A DNA stretch of 64,000 bases from an uncultured Alphaproteobacteria bacterium. Its GTDB lineage: Bacteria; Pseudomonadota; Alphaproteobacteria; Rs-D84. A program made the position numbers and the translations under genes. The notes under the pieces are model-generated. The model ran no database searches. It had not been told where the DNA came from and was given only the letters and a program-made list of their open reading frames with translations. Every line of letters begins with the position of its first letter. Position 1 is the first letter of the stretch. This document shows, piece after piece, positions 39,300 through 50,049 of this stretch. The stretch covers positions 65,444-129,443 of the forward strand of contig CALXWX010000001.1 in NCBI GenBank assembly GCA_944392565.1, written 5' to 3'.

Positions 39300-40487
39300 T
39301 TATTTAATGATTTTTGATACAACGCCTGCGCCAACTGTGCGTCCACCTTCACGGATAGCAAAGCGGCGGCCTTCGTCCATAGCAATTGGTGCAATCAGTT
39401 GCACTGTGATACGGACATTATCACCCGGCAGAACCATTTCTTTATCAGCCGGCAGTGTAATTGTACCTGTTACGTCTGTTGTGCTGAAATAGAACTGTGG
39501 ACGATAGTTGCTGAAAAACGCTGTATGGCGTCCGCCTTCTTCTTTCGTCAAGATATATACTTCAGCTTCGAATTCTGTGTGTGGTGTAATAGAACCCGGT
39601 TTGCAGATAATCTGACCACGTTCTACATCTTCTTTCTTTGTACCACGCAACAGCAAACCTACATTATCACCGGCTTCACCCTGATCCAGCAATTTGCGGA
39701 ACATTTCAACACCGGTAACTGTTGTTTTCTGTGTCGGACGCAAACCAACGATTTCGCATTCGTCACCAACCTTTACAGTACCTGCTTCGATACGACCGGT
39801 AACCACTGTACCACGACCAGTGATAGAGAACACGTCTTCGATTGGCATCAAGAACGGTTTGTCAACTGGACGTTCTGGTAATGGGATATATTCATCACAT
39901 GCTTTCAACAATGCATCAATTGATTCTTTGCCCAAACCATCATTTTTGCCTTCCAGTGCAGAAACCGCAGAACCACGAATAATTGGCACATTTTCACCAT
40001 CGAAATCATTCGCCGACAACAGTTCGCGAATTTCCATTTCAACCAATTCCAACAATTCTGGATCATTTGCCAAATCGCACTTGTTCAGATAAACAACGAT
40101 TTTTGGAATACCAACCTGGCGTGCCAACAGAATGTGTTCACGTGTCTGTGGCATCGGACCGTCTGTCGCCGCCACAACCAAGATAGCACCATCCATCTGT
40201 GCCGCACCGGTAATCATGTTTTTAACATAGTCCGCGTGTCCCGGGCAGTCAACGTGTGCATAATGACGATTTTCTGTTTCATATTCAACGTGTGCTGTAT
40301 TAATTGTAATACCACGTGCGCGTTCTTCTGGTGCATTATCGATTTGATCAACACCCTTGGCTTGGTCTGCACCAACGCCATAGTAATGAACGATTGCAGC
40401 CGTCAGTGTTGTTTTACCGTGGTCAACGTGACCAATTGTACCGATATTAACATGCGGCTTGGTTCTTACATACTTTTCTTTTGCCAT
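39300..40487 (-). CDS. tuf: Elongation factor Tu
   Basis: A 395-residue EF-Tu. GTPase motifs [17 protein letters not shown] and NKCD are intact, as are domains 2 and 3. It delivers aminoacyl-tRNA to the ribosome. Only one copy is in the window, in the usual place after fusA. Confidence 0.98.
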   Translation of the reverse strand: MAKEKYVRTKPHVNIGTIGHVDHGKTTLTAAIVHYYGVGADQAKGVDQIDNAPEERARGITINTAHVEYETENRHYAHVDCPGHADYVKNMITGAAQMDGAILVVAATDGPMPQTREHILLARQVGIPKIVVYLNKCDLANDPELLELVEMEIRELLSANDFDGENVPIIRGSAVSALEGKNDGLGKESIDALLKACDEYIPLPERPVDKPFLMPIEDVFSITGRGTVVTGRIEAGTVKVGDECEIVGLRPTQKTTVTGVEMFRKLLDQGEAGDNVGLLLRGTKKEDVERGQIICKPGSITPHTEFEAEVYILTKEEGGRHTAFFSNYRPQFYFSTTDVTGTITLPADKEMVLPGDNVRITVQLIAPIAMDEGRRFAIREGGRTVGAGVVSKIIK

Positions 40488-40605
40488 AGTTTTCTCCTTA
40501 GGCTTGGCTTGTTAATTTGATTTATGAAATCTGATTTCCGATTCATTGGATTTCTAATAAATCATAAACCAGAAATCAAAAATCACAATCTTTTTTTATC
40601 TTTTT

Positions 40606-42687
40606 TTATTTTGTCAGTTTCTTTATAACTTCATCTGCAACATTCTGCGGCACTTCGTCATAATGCGACAATTCCATATACGGATTTGCACGCCCCTGGG
40701 ACAAAGAACGCAAAGTCTTTACATACCCGAACAAATTCGCCAACGGGACATATGCAGAAATCAGCTGATTACCAAACTGAGTTTCAATACCATTAATTTG
40801 TCCACGACGACTGTTCAGATCCCCAATGATATCACCGACATATTCTTCTGGTGTATTAACCGACAATTTCATAATCGGTTCCAGCAATTTTGGCGATGCC
40901 TTTTTCATTGCTTCACGGAAGCATGCACGCGCCGCAATTTCAAAGCACAGAACATTAGAGTCAACTTCGTGATACTTACCGTCAATCAATGTCGCTTTGA
41001 AATCCACAGTTGGATAGCCAATCAAAACACCTGTCTGTTGCGCTATCTTCAAACCCTTTTCAACGCCGGGGATATATTCTTTTGGAATTGCCCCACCGAC
41101 AATTTTGTTTTCGAATTCATATCCAGAACCTGGTTCCAATGGTTCAAAAACAATCTTTACCTGGGCGTATTGACCTGAACCACCAGACTGCTTTTTATGT
41201 GTGTATTCTTCGGTCACAGCCTTGCGGAATGTTTCACGATACGCAATGCGCGGTTCACCAACATTAACATCAACCTTGAATTCGCGCAGCAATCTATCCA
41301 CCAAGATTTCCAGATGCAATTCACCAACACCCGCCAAAATTGTCTGACCTGATTCTTCATCCACAGACACACGGAACGACGGATCTTCTTTTGCCAACGC
41401 TTGCAGCCCCAGCGACATTTTTTCAATATCCGCCTTGGTCTTTGGCTCAACCGCGATACTCATAACCGGTTCTGGAACATGGATGTTTTCCAGGATAATC
41501 GGATTTGCTTCATCACACAGCGTATCACCAGTAATTGTTTCTTTCATACCAACCAATGTGATAATATCACCGGCTGACGCTTCTTTGATTTCTTCGCGTT
41601 GATTAGAATGCATCAACAACATGCGTCCCACGCGTTCGCGTTTATCACGATTCGAATTATAAATATATGAACCCGATGTCAGTTTACCTGAATATATACG
41701 AATGAACATCAAGTTTCCAACAAATGGATCATTTGCGACCTTGAACGCCAGCGCGCTGAACGGTTCTTTTGGATCTGCATGCCGTTCAATAACGGTTGTT
41801 TTATCCATTGCCGTCCCCTTGATCGCCGGAATATCCAGCGGGCTTGGCAAATAATCAACAATGGCATCCAACAACGGTTGAACACCCTTGTTCTTGAACG
41901 CTGTACCACACAATACTGGGTTAAAGTTTTGCGCAATTGTACCCTTGCGAATTAATTTTTTAATTGTTGCAACATCTGGCACATTGCCTTCCATATAGGC
42001 TTCCATAATATCATCATCCAGCGTTACAACTTCTTCAATTAATTTGTTATGCAGTTCTTCTGCTTTTTCTTTTAAATCATCTGGGATATCAATGATATGC
42101 GGTTCCTTGCCCAGGTCGTCTTCCCAAACAATACCACGCATTTCGACAACATCGACAACCCCGCGGAAATCAGATTCCGAACCAATTGGGAAATTCACCA
42201 CCAATGGATTTGCACCCAAGCGTTCACGAATCATATCAACACAGCGGAAAAAGTTTCCACCAATACGATCCATCTTGTTTACAAAACAGATACGCGGCAC
42301 ATTATAACGATCTGCCTGGCGCCACACTGTTTCTGTCTGTGGCTGAACCCCGGACACAGATTCGAACACTGCAACCGCACCGTCCAACACGCGCAAGGAA
42401 CGTTCCACTTCCATTGTAAAGTCCACGTGCCCCGGTGTATCAATCAGGTTAATACGATGATCGCGCCAGAAACATGTTGTCGCCGCAGAAGTAATCGTAA
42501 TTCCGCGTTCTTGTTCCTGTTCCATCCAGTCCATGGTTGCGCCACCATCATGTACTTCACCGATTTTGTATGTTTTACCGGTATAGAACAAAATGCGTTC
42601 TGATGTGGTTGTCTTACCCGCGTCAATATGGGCCATAATACCAATATTGCGGTACATATGCAAAGGTGCGGTTTTTCCAACTGACAT
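40606..42687 (-). CDS. fusA: Elongation factor G
   Basis: A 693-residue EF-G with [17 protein letters not shown] and NKMD, and domains II-V complete ([21 protein letters not shown] in domain V). It drives translocation. It lies 54 bases after rpsG. Confidence 0.98.
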   Translation of the reverse strand: MSVGKTAPLHMYRNIGIMAHIDAGKTTTSERILFYTGKTYKIGEVHDGGATMDWMEQEQERGITITSAATTCFWRDHRINLIDTPGHVDFTMEVERSLRVLDGAVAVFESVSGVQPQTETVWRQADRYNVPRICFVNKMDRIGGNFFRCVDMIRERLGANPLVVNFPIGSESDFRGVVDVVEMRGIVWEDDLGKEPHIIDIPDDLKEKAEELHNKLIEEVVTLDDDIMEAYMEGNVPDVATIKKLIRKGTIAQNFNPVLCGTAFKNKGVQPLLDAIVDYLPSPLDIPAIKGTAMDKTTVIERHADPKEPFSALAFKVANDPFVGNLMFIRIYSGKLTSGSYIYNSNRDKRERVGRMLLMHSNQREEIKEASAGDIITLVGMKETITGDTLCDEANPIILENIHVPEPVMSIAVEPKTKADIEKMSLGLQALAKEDPSFRVSVDEESGQTILAGVGELHLEILVDRLLREFKVDVNVGEPRIAYRETFRKAVTEEYTHKKQSGGSGQYAQVKIVFEPLEPGSGYEFENKIVGGAIPKEYIPGVEKGLKIAQQTGVLIGYPTVDFKATLIDGKYHEVDSNVLCFEIAARACFREAMKKASPKLLEPIMKLSVNTPEEYVGDIIGDLNSRRGQINGIETQFGNQLISAYVPLANLFGYVKTLRSLSQGRANPYMELSHYDEVPQNVADEVIKKLTK

Positions 42688-42741
42688 GTTATTCCTTTCC
42701 CTGTTGTGTTATTTATCTCGTTTACTTGCCCAATTTTTATA

Positions 42742-43215
42742 TTACCAACGGAAATGCGCAAACGCCTTGTTGGCTTCTGCCATCTTGTGGGTATCAATCT
42801 TCTTTTTAAATGCGCCGCCCTGACCATTCAATGCATCACGCAGTTCACCAAACAATCTGTCCTTCATCGACCGTTCACCGCGTTTACGCGCATATCCGAC
42901 CAACCAACGCAACGCCAATGTCTGCTGGCGCGCCGGTCTGACTTCGACCGGAACTTGGTATGTTGCACCACCAACACGGCGCCCCTTGACCTCAACCGAT
43001 GGTTTTAACGCATCAACCGCTTCCAAGAAAGCCGCCAATTCATCGCCATCTTTGGCAATTTTTTTCAGCGCATCCAACGCACCATAAACAATACCTTCGG
43101 CAACTTCTTTCTTGCCGTCCCACATAACAACATTAATACATTTTGCAACGACCAGATTATTATACTTTGAATCTGGCAGAATTTCGCGTTTGATTGCACT
43201 TTTGCGTCTTGACAT
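42742..43215 (-). CDS. rpsG: 30S ribosomal protein S7
   Basis: A 157-residue S7 ([50 protein letters not shown] end). It organises the 3' domain of 16S rRNA. Confidence 0.98.
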   Translation of the reverse strand: MSRRKSAIKREILPDSKYNNLVVAKCINVVMWDGKKEVAEGIVYGALDALKKIAKDGDELAAFLEAVDALKPSVEVKGRRVGGATYQVPVEVRPARQQTLALRWLVGYARKRGERSMKDRLFGELRDALNGQGGAFKKKIDTHKMAEANKAFAHFRW

Positions 43216-43285
43216 TTTACATTTCCTTTTGTTTCTTCATCCGGCATTGCCGAATTACTCACACGGGCGCACCCGCGTGTAATTA

Positions 43286-43657
43286 TTATTTTGCTGCCTT
43301 GGCACCGTACAGGGAACGCCCCTGCTTTCTGCTGTCGACACCCTTGGTATCCAGAACACCACGAATGATATGATATTTCACACCAGGCAAGTCCTTTACA
43401 CGACCGCCACGAATCATAACAACACTGTGTTCTTGCAGATTATGCCCTTCGCCTGGGATATACGCGGTCACTTCACGACCATTGGCCAGTTTAACACGCG
43501 CCACCTTACGCTGGGCAGAGTTAGGTTTTTTCGGCGTAGTTGTGTACACACGCGTACACACACCGCGCTTTTGCGGAGATTCCATCATATCCGGTGCCGT
43601 AGATTTTACAACGACCTTTTTACGTGGTTTCCGAATCAGTTGGTTTACTGTTGGCAT
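43286..43657 (-). CDS. rpsL: 30S ribosomal protein S12
   Basis: A 123-residue S12. [12 protein letters not shown] and [13 protein letters not shown] carry the wild-type lysines at the two positions linked to streptomycin resistance, so a sensitive-type S12 is predicted. First gene of the long operon, about 150 bases downstream of its promoter. Confidence 0.98.
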   Translation of the reverse strand: MPTVNQLIRKPRKKVVVKSTAPDMMESPQKRGVCTRVYTTTPKKPNSAQRKVARVKLANGREVTAYIPGEGHNLQEHSVVMIRGGRVKDLPGVKYHIIRGVLDTKGVDSRKQGRSLYGAKAAK

Positions 43658-43804
43658 TCAAAATCTCTTTGTTTTTTCCTTAATTTTTGCTTGCACAAAA
43701 CCCGCCATCAGACTTATTTCAACGACCATGTCGCGATTATAAATCTGTCAAGATACGCAGATTTCTGTGTTTTTTCTTTCCTTATTTACACGGAAAGCGA
43801 ACAT

Positions 43805-43833
43805 ACTATAACCACGAACCCCAACATTGTCAA
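43805..43833 (-). promoter_or_regulatory. Main promoter of the rpsL-rpsK ribosomal operon
   Basis: On the minus strand TTGACA (complement of 43828-43833), 17-bp spacer, TATAGT (complement of 43805-43810). It is the best sigma-70 match upstream of rpsL in the 312-base gap 43658-43969, which holds no gene. Confidence 0.8.
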
Positions 43834-43969
43834 GAGAAAACTGGGAATTTTTATCAAAAAAACAGGTGGAAAATCCCAAAAATCTGGGAACTTGCCATTA
43901 TACAAAAATGACAAATTTTTTATTCGTGCAAGCGTTTGCCTGGACAAAGTTTTTTTTAGTCATTACAAA

Positions 43970-44728
43970 TCAAAATTCCACAGAAAATTCCACCCCGAAT
44001 TTCCACCAATCATCTGGCACACTGTTATCATTATCTGCATTTTCTGTTTTAAAGTGATATTTAATATACGGATGCACCGATGCAGTTCCCGACATATTAT
44101 AAACAATTCCAAATTCTGCGGCACGATTATATTGTGTTGGCTGGGCAATTTGTCGAAAGTTATATTCTAATTCAACCTTGGTCGCCATATCGGAACGAAA
44201 ATAATACATTGCCTCTGCATTCAGATTAATATTCCAAAAATCATCTGGACTGGCAAAAACAACCTGGCCCATTACTTTTAATGCCCATTGAAAATCACGC
44301 CATGCAACACCATGAATTCGCGCACCAAAATCAATATTATTTGCACCAATTCGATTATCAGTCCGTGCATTTTTTGTCCACGCAATGCCATAATCCGCCA
44401 TCAAGTCCAATTTAAAACTATCCCCCGTCAGCCATTTCCACTTTATCCCAACTTGGGAATCCGCATAGTCGTTATCTGTACTGAATGAAATTGTCCAATC
44501 GTCCAAAAATGTATAATCTAAATCCAACCCCAGTTCATGCACCCGTCCAGCAGTAATATCGGTTTGACTGGTTCCGTCTTTATTTTCCCCACTTTTAAAC
44601 GCGGCACCAAATGTTGCCGAAAATTCACCAGATTGTGTCAATCGACTGACATCCAATCGGGCGGCATTTGCATAATCCACACCAAACGCACAAAAAATTG
44701 CCCCAAATGCTAAAATTACTTTTTTCAT
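43970..44728 (-). CDS. Outer-membrane beta-barrel protein
   Basis: A 252-residue protein from the ATG at 44728 (GGGGG upstream). Signal peptide ends YANA. Alternating amphipathic strands (HELGLDLDYTFLDDWTISF, ATKVELEYNFRQI, ASVHPYIKYHF) and the terminal FGVEFSVEF with final Phe mark an OMP barrel, perhaps 10-12 strands. Monocistronic and divergent from the structured RNA. Confidence 0.8.
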   Translation of the reverse strand: MKKVILAFGAIFCAFGVDYANAARLDVSRLTQSGEFSATFGAAFKSGENKDGTSQTDITAGRVHELGLDLDYTFLDDWTISFSTDNDYADSQVGIKWKWLTGDSFKLDLMADYGIAWTKNARTDNRIGANNIDFGARIHGVAWRDFQWALKVMGQVVFASPDDFWNINLNAEAMYYFRSDMATKVELEYNFRQIAQPTQYNRAAEFGIVYNMSGTASVHPYIKYHFKTENADNDNSVPDDWWKFGVEFSVEF

Positions 44729-44797
44729 ATACGCCCCCATAAAAAATATAATTGCACCCCACCCCACATAATCGCAACGGGAACAAAATCATAGTAT

Positions 44798-44827
44798 TTG
44801 CATTGCATACGCATTTTATGATATAAT
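44798..44827 (+). promoter_or_regulatory. Promoter of the structured RNA
   Basis: TTGCAT (44798-44803), 18-bp spacer, TATAAT (44822-44827). Transcription would begin at the base of the first hairpin. Confidence 0.7.
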
Positions 44828-44830
44828 AAT

Positions 44831-44990
44831 CCCGCATTGGCTGATTACCAATGCGGGGTGTAGTGACCCTCTTAAAAGCGAAATATCTCCGACCACGGTT
44901 GGAGGGCTGTTAATATATCGAATACACAGCACTATTGCTTTTGATAGTCACTAACCTCCAACCGCCCTTAATCACGGCGGTGTTTTTATT
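44831..44990 (+). ncRNA. Structured RNA with terminator (leader of the XRE gene or independent sRNA)
   Basis: A perfect 10-bp hairpin (44831-44840 with 44848-44857) opens the transcript. TAGTGAC (44861-44867) and AAAAGC (44874-44879) pair with GTCACTA (44947-44953) and GCTTTT (44937-44942), closing a domain that holds CTCCGAC/GTTGGAG (44887-44893, 44898-44904) and GCTGT/ACAGC (44906-44910, 44926-44930). GGTTGGAGG (44897-44905) can instead pair with CCTCCAACC (44955-44963), which abuts the terminator stem ACCGCC/GGCGGT (44961-44981) and its U-run. The alternatives look like a switch. A 6S-type RNA was considered; no family is assigned. Confidence 0.6.
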
Positions 44991-45018
44991 AACCTAATAA
45001 AACAAGTGGAGAGAAAAC

Positions 45019-45267
45019 ATGATACTGGTCGATAATTCATACATTGGACACAGAATAAGCAGTGCGCGTAAAACAGCAAAAGTAAGACGAAACGATGCGG
45101 CAAAAATGCTGAGTATAACGCCAAAGAAATTATTAAGGTATGAAAGTGGTAAAGAATTAATACCTGAATTCGTATTGGAACGATTGTTCTATAACGCATG
45201 GGCAATGATGGCAGTGCGAAACGCGCAATATCGTGAATTGCCCCGCCGCCCACAGTGGGAAAAATGA
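45019..45267 (+). CDS. Small XRE-type helix-turn-helix protein
   Basis: An 82-residue protein with GGAGAG before the ATG. IGHRISSARKTAKVRRNDAA-KMLSITPKKLLRYESGKELI fits the XRE fold, with the recognition helix around ITPKKLLRYE. It starts 30 bases after the terminator of the structured RNA, so its expression may depend on read-through. DNA target unknown. Confidence 0.7.
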   Translation: MILVDNSYIGHRISSARKTAKVRRNDAAKMLSITPKKLLRYESGKELIPEFVLERLFYNAWAMMAVRNAQYRELPRRPQWEK

Positions 45268-45278
45268 AGCACTGTGCC

Positions 45279-45330
45279 AAGTTCCCCTCTATGGCGGGGT
45301 GCCGCGCAGCGGCGGGGTGGTCAGAGAACG
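45279..45330. repeat. Interspersed repeat, type B
   Basis: Copy of the G/C-rich palindromic unit also found at 10102 and in the 58-59 kb array. A partial type-A unit (TGTCATTGCGAGCGCGG then CGGCAATCCATT) follows at about 45350-45380. Confidence 0.8.
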
Positions 45331-45383
45331 CAAGAATGTACTACACATCTGTCATTGCGAGCGCGGCGCGGCAATCCATTTAA

Positions 45384-45413
45384 TAAAAAATCGCCCAAAC
45401 GGGCGATTTTTTA
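45384..45413. terminator. Bidirectional terminator
   Basis: AAAAAATCGCCC, loop AAAC, GGGCGATTTTTT. It ends the leftward gene at 45437-46201 and perhaps the XRE transcript. Confidence 0.8.
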
Positions 45414-45436
45414 TTATATATGTTGTATGTTGTAAA

Positions 45437-46201
45437 TTAGAATTCAACACCAAACATAACACCATATGCAAAGCCATCTTGAATCTTCCAAGTACCTTCA
45501 CCTTCATGTGTCATTTCTTTACCAACATATGCACCAACAAATTTGGCATCATCGATGTTATAGTTTACACCCAACTTTCCGGTCCAATAACCAGTATTAT
45601 CTTCCCAGTTGTCCAGGTCTGCATTATATTCCGCACCTAATAACAGTGACCAATTGCTGTTCATTGCAAAGAATGCATCAGCACCCAATTTCAAAGTATG
45701 GAATCCATCGTCACCCCAGTTGAATGATTCTGAATTTTCATAGTCAAATATTGCATGACCTGCGAATGTCCAAGAACCTGTTTCATAACCAACAACGACA
45801 CCAACCTGCCAATTATATGTTGTGAAATCTTCATCCAAGAATGTTTCACCATAGCCCCAAATTGGATTCAAGCTGTATGCACCAAACACATCTGCTTTCC
45901 AGTTTGCACCATCAAATACACGGTAATTCAATCCAACGCCGAAAGAATTCCAATTTGTCTGATCGAACCAATTTGCTTCGGACAATGATGTTGCCAAATT
46001 AATTGATAATCTATCTGTAATTCCATATCCGAAATTTTCTGTTAACGCGATTGCATTTGTTGTATCTGTTGATGAATGCAATCCTGTTACGCTGTAAAAC
46101 TTGCCCTGGTCCGGACGATACATCGGGTTATCATTGATAGCCGCGTTCGCACCAGTCGCCGCAAAAACCGCCAACAAAGATGTTAAAACTAATTTTTTCA
46201 T
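45437..46201 (-). CDS. Outer-membrane beta-barrel protein
   Basis: A 254-residue protein with AAGGATAT before the ATG and a signal peptide ending GANA. About ten amphipathic strands (FGYGITDRLSINLATSL, WNSFGVGLNYRVF, WQVGVVVGYETG, WSLLLGAEYNADL) end in GVMFGVEF with terminal Phe. Monocistronic; ligand unknown. The ending resembles that of the barrel at 43970. Confidence 0.8.
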   Translation of the reverse strand: MKKLVLTSLLAVFAATGANAAINDNPMYRPDQGKFYSVTGLHSSTDTTNAIALTENFGYGITDRLSINLATSLSEANWFDQTNWNSFGVGLNYRVFDGANWKADVFGAYSLNPIWGYGETFLDEDFTTYNWQVGVVVGYETGSWTFAGHAIFDYENSESFNWGDDGFHTLKLGADAFFAMNSNWSLLLGAEYNADLDNWEDNTGYWTGKLGVNYNIDDAKFVGAYVGKEMTHEGEGTWKIQDGFAYGVMFGVEF

Positions 46202-46374
46202 ACTATATCCTTATGGTTCTGTTAAAAAACTAGATTCACTACTACCTAGCTTAGGAATATTTTACCGCGCGATTCGAGATACTTGCAAGGTAAAAGATTT
46301 TTGCTTTTTCATGAAAAATATGCTATGCTGTGCGCGTTCGCGAATCGGACAAAAATCCCATTTAACAAATAAAA

Positions 46375-46399
46375 CGCCCAGATTTCGGGCGCTTTTTTT
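46375..46399. terminator. Hairpin with U-run in the gap between mltG and the barrel gene
   Basis: CGCCC (46375-46379) pairs with GGGCG (46387-46391), with T8 on the plus strand and a weaker run on the minus strand. It can end the leftward mltG transcript. The rest of the 46202-46462 gap holds no reading frame. Confidence 0.6.
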
Positions 46400-46462
46400 T
46401 AGTATAAACCAAACAAATTATTAAAACATTAAATCATTAAAAAATTTAACGATTACGCTTTT

Positions 46463-47485
46463 TTAATTTTTATTTTTCAAATTTTTTATCATGCGCCAGT
46501 CGGCATGATTTTTCATATGCTCTTCATATGTGCGTGCAAATCGATGACCGCCGCGCCCATCAGCAACAAAATACAGATAATTTGTATCCGCGGGTTGCAA
46601 AACAGCGCGTATTGCATCCATACCAACATTTGCGATTGGCGCCGGTGGCAAACCGTAATTAGTATATGTATTATACGGACTGTCTATCTTTAAATGCCCA
46701 CGCAACAGCGGTTTTCCCTGCATATCACCGCGCCCCCGCGTTAATGCATAAACAACTGTTGGGTCGGCTTGCAATCGCATTCCATCATTTAAACGATTTA
46801 AATAAACACTGGCAACAATTGGCATTTCATCTGCGCGCGGTGTTTCTTTCTGGACAATCGATGCCAAAGTTATTATTTCGTTCCAGTTTTTTAAGGGCTT
46901 TGGCGCGATTCGTCCCGCACGATTCCAATTTTCTTGCACTTGCACCATCTTTTTACGCATTAAATCCAGAAACGCCAACCGTGATGTACCACGCGCAACA
47001 CGATATGTATCTGGGAACAAATCACCATCATGCAAATTACATACGGGCAAATCAGTTCCATGTCCACATTCAACCGCACCCGTCAGTGTCGGATTCTGCA
47101 TCAACATTTCTTTGATTTGAATAACGGTTAATCCTTCTGGAATAACAATGGTTGTCGCAGCAACATTACCGCGTGCAAACATACGCGCAATACGCCACGC
47201 GCTGGCACCACGCGGTATATCATATTGCCCGGTTTGAACACTGCCCCCATTGGCACGCACCGCCAATTTAAACAACCCCGGCATATCAATCAGCCCGCGC
47301 GATTCCAATTGCGATGCGATTGCCGACACACTGGCGCCACGCGACACATTAAAAACAGCGTCCTGGCGCACAACAGAATACACACCAAAGACATATACCA
47401 GCGCAACCAGCACAATAATCGCAATTACACACAAAATATTTACATATTTATTTTTGGGAATAAATTTTCTTTTCTTCATGACCAT
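46463..47485 (-). CDS. mltG: Endolytic murein transglycosylase MltG
   Basis: A 340-residue YceG/MltG protein: a basic cytoplasmic N-terminus, one transmembrane helix (about 16-38), a LysM-like part, and the catalytic domain. IVQKETPRADEMPIVASVYLNRL (split) contains the catalytic Glu; SPYNTYTNYGLPPAPIANVG is the second signature. It cleaves nascent glycan strands in the periplasm. Two ATG codons (47485, 47479) could start it; no clear ribosome-binding site distinguishes them. Confidence 0.95.
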   Translation of the reverse strand: MVMKKRKFIPKNKYVNILCVIAIIVLVALVYVFGVYSVVRQDAVFNVSRGASVSAIASQLESRGLIDMPGLFKLAVRANGGSVQTGQYDIPRGASAWRIARMFARGNVAATTIVIPEGLTVIQIKEMLMQNPTLTGAVECGHGTDLPVCNLHDGDLFPDTYRVARGTSRLAFLDLMRKKMVQVQENWNRAGRIAPKPLKNWNEIITLASIVQKETPRADEMPIVASVYLNRLNDGMRLQADPTVVYALTRGRGDMQGKPLLRGHLKIDSPYNTYTNYGLPPAPIANVGMDAIRAVLQPADTNYLYFVADGRGGHRFARTYEEHMKNHADWRMIKNLKNKN

Positions 47486-47525
47486 GTAATTATTACAGAT
47501 AAAAAAATATTTGCAAAAATAAAAT

Positions 47526-47548
47526 CGCCCGCCATTTAATTGACGGGC
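47526..47548 (-). terminator. Terminator of the acyl-CoA synthetase gene
   Basis: Arms CGCCCGCC and GACGGGC around loop ATTTAATT; U-rich tract on the minus strand. It lies just past the stop at 47555. Confidence 0.65.
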
Positions 47549-47554
47549 ATATTT

Positions 47555-49237
47555 TTATTTTTCTTCTTCTTTATCCAAACCAATTGTTTTTTTAACCGGC
47601 TCAATAATATTTGCCTTTGCACTGTCCAGTGTTCGTATCAGCGCGCGCCGAATTTTACCACTGATTGTCATTGGTAAACTGTCAACGAATTCAATTACGC
47701 GCGGATATTTGTACGCGGCTGTTCTGCTGCGCACATGGTCTTGCAATTGCCGAATTAAAACATCTGTTGCCTGGAAATATTTATTCAGAACAATTGTTGC
47801 CTTGACTGCCATGCCACGCGATGGATCTGGCACGCCGGTAACTGCAACCTCGCGCACGGCGGGATGTTCCAGTAAAACACTTTCCACTTCAAACGGACTG
47901 ACCCGATACCCAGATGTTTTAATCAGATCATCATTGCGCCCAACAAACCAATAATATCCATCATTATCACGATACGCAACATCACCCGTATGATAAATAC
48001 CATCACGGAATGCCTTGGCTGTTAATTTCTCGTTTTTATGATACCCCTGGAACAACCCAACCGGTCGTCCATTTTTCAATGATATACAAATCTCGCCAAC
48101 GGTACCATCTGGGACGGGGCGCCCCCCTTCGTCCAACAACATAACATCCCAACCCGCCGCCGGCATCCCCATACTGCCTGGTTTTGGTTCAATCCACTGA
48201 TTCGTAAATAACATAACACATGTTTCTGTTTGACCGAATCCTTCGTGCAATTTAATGCCTGTTGCCTTTTGGAAACGTTCAAATACTTCTGGATTTAATG
48301 CTTCGCCTGCGACATCTGCTTTTTCCAATGCAGATAAATCATATTTACTGAAATCAGCATGTATCAGCATCTTATACACAGTCGGTGGCGCACAGAATGA
48401 CGTTATATGATTGTCTGCCATCGCATGCAATAAATCGTGTGCCGTTGCAATACCCGCAAAATCAAATACAAACACAGCCGCCCCCGCCAGCCATTGCCCA
48501 TACATTTTACCCCATGAACATTTTGCCCAACCCGATTCGGATAAAGTAAAATGTATATCACCATCATGCAAACGCTGCCAGAACAGTGCTGTATTTATAT
48601 GCCCCAATGGATAAACAAAATTATGCGCAACCATTTTTGGTAAATCTGTTGTACCACTGGTGAAATAAATCACCATTGTATCAGTATTTTCATTTGGCAC
48701 GCGTTCCAAAGTATCCGGCATTTTATCCAGCGCATCAGCAACATCAATGTTTGAAATTAATTGAATATCCCTGTTCCCAATTGCATTTTTAATTTCGCCA
48801 ACGATATGCCCATCATCAAATGCAACCACCGCCTTGCACCCCGCCTGGTCCAGACGATATTCGATATCTTCGGCTTTTAATTGATTTGTTGATGGAATTG
48901 GAATTACGCCCAGTTTATGCATTGCCAGCATTAAAATCCAATATTCCCAGCGCCGCCGCATAAATAATAGCACAGTATCACCCCGCCCCAGCCCACGTGA
49001 CGCCAGAAAATTCGCCGCCGCATTTGACATGCGCGACAAATCCCGAAAAGTAAACCGCTTTTTTTCACCCGAATCGTCGGTCCACAGCAATGCCAACTTG
49101 TCCGGTTCTTCATTTGCCAATACATCAATCACATCATACGCAAAGTTAAAATTATCTGGAACAATTGGCGCGCCATTTTGAACATAGTCTTCATAATTGT
49201 CAAATTTGGTTTTCTTTAAAAATTTTAATGCAAACAT
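47555..49237 (-). CDS. AMP-forming acyl-CoA synthetase
   Basis: A 560-residue adenylate-forming enzyme, which activates an acid with ATP and loads it on CoA. YFTSGTTDLPK (P-loop-like A3 motif, with Asp in place of the usual Gly), GFGQTET, HTGDVAYRD, and ISGKIRR with the C-terminal catalytic Lys are present. WAKCSWGKMYGQWLAG resembles medium-chain (MACS) enzymes. AAGGA precedes the ATG. Chain-length preference cannot be told. Confidence 0.88.
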   Translation of the reverse strand: MFALKFLKKTKFDNYEDYVQNGAPIVPDNFNFAYDVIDVLANEEPDKLALLWTDDSGEKKRFTFRDLSRMSNAAANFLASRGLGRGDTVLLFMRRRWEYWILMLAMHKLGVIPIPSTNQLKAEDIEYRLDQAGCKAVVAFDDGHIVGEIKNAIGNRDIQLISNIDVADALDKMPDTLERVPNENTDTMVIYFTSGTTDLPKMVAHNFVYPLGHINTALFWQRLHDGDIHFTLSESGWAKCSWGKMYGQWLAGAAVFVFDFAGIATAHDLLHAMADNHITSFCAPPTVYKMLIHADFSKYDLSALEKADVAGEALNPEVFERFQKATGIKLHEGFGQTETCVMLFTNQWIEPKPGSMGMPAAGWDVMLLDEGGRPVPDGTVGEICISLKNGRPVGLFQGYHKNEKLTAKAFRDGIYHTGDVAYRDNDGYYWFVGRNDDLIKTSGYRVSPFEVESVLLEHPAVREVAVTGVPDPSRGMAVKATIVLNKYFQATDVLIRQLQDHVRSRTAAYKYPRVIEFVDSLPMTISGKIRRALIRTLDSAKANIIEPVKKTIGLDKEEEK

Positions 49238-49382
49238 ATAATAATCCTTTTAATTAACCTTTTCCCCGTTTGACCCACAAAAGTATTGCAGATATTTTTC
49301 ACATAGTGAAATAAAAATAACAAATAAATTTGGTTGATTTTTTCGCAAAACAATTGCATAATCCAGCTGCTTACATAGTTTT

Positions 49383-49456
<74 letters not shown>

Positions 49457-49459
<3 letters not shown>

Positions 49460-50036
49460 CAAAATAAAAATCCACCCAACGGGTGGTTTTTGCTTTGTGC
49501 CGGGTTTGACGGGCGATACCACACATTGTGAAACAATGCCGGTTCGACAAGCAGTAGATTTGACCAGCATCGCGCAGTCAAATCGTTACGATTGCCCCGC
49601 AGGCATTTTATATGCCGAGGGACCCCAGGAACGAAGACCACAAAATAAAAATCCACCCAGCGGGTGGTTTTTGTTTTGTGCCGGGGTTGACGGGCGATAC
49701 CACACATTGTGAAACAATGCCGGTTCGACAAGCAGTAGATTTGACCAGCATCGCGCAGTCAAATCGTTACGATTGCCCCGCAGGCATTTTATATGCCGAG
49801 GGACCCCAGGAACGAAGACCACAAAATAAAAATCCACCCAGCGGGTGGTTTTTGTTTTGTGCCGGGGTTGACGGGCGATACCACACATTGTGAAACAATG
49901 CCGGTTCGACAAGCAGTAGATTTGACCAGCATCGCGCAGTCAAATCGTTACGATTGCCCCGCAGGCATTTTATATGCCGAGGGACCCCAGGAACGAAGAC
50001 CACAAAATAAAAATCCACCCAGCGGGTGGTTTTTGT
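49457..50036. repeat. 181-bp tandem repeat, three copies plus partial fourth, starting at the tRNA CCA end
   Basis: Units at 49457-49637, 49638-49818, 49819-49999 and a partial one at 50000-50036. Each begins CCACAAAATAAAAATCCACC and contains a terminator-like hairpin (CCACCC/GGGTGG), CATTGT/ACAATG, ATTTGAC/GTCAAAT, and GGCAT/ATGCC stems. Copy 1 differs at a few bases; copies 2 and 3 look identical. No gene is supported inside; open frames on both strands are by-products. Confidence 0.9.
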
Positions 50037-50049
50037 ATTAAACCTTTTT

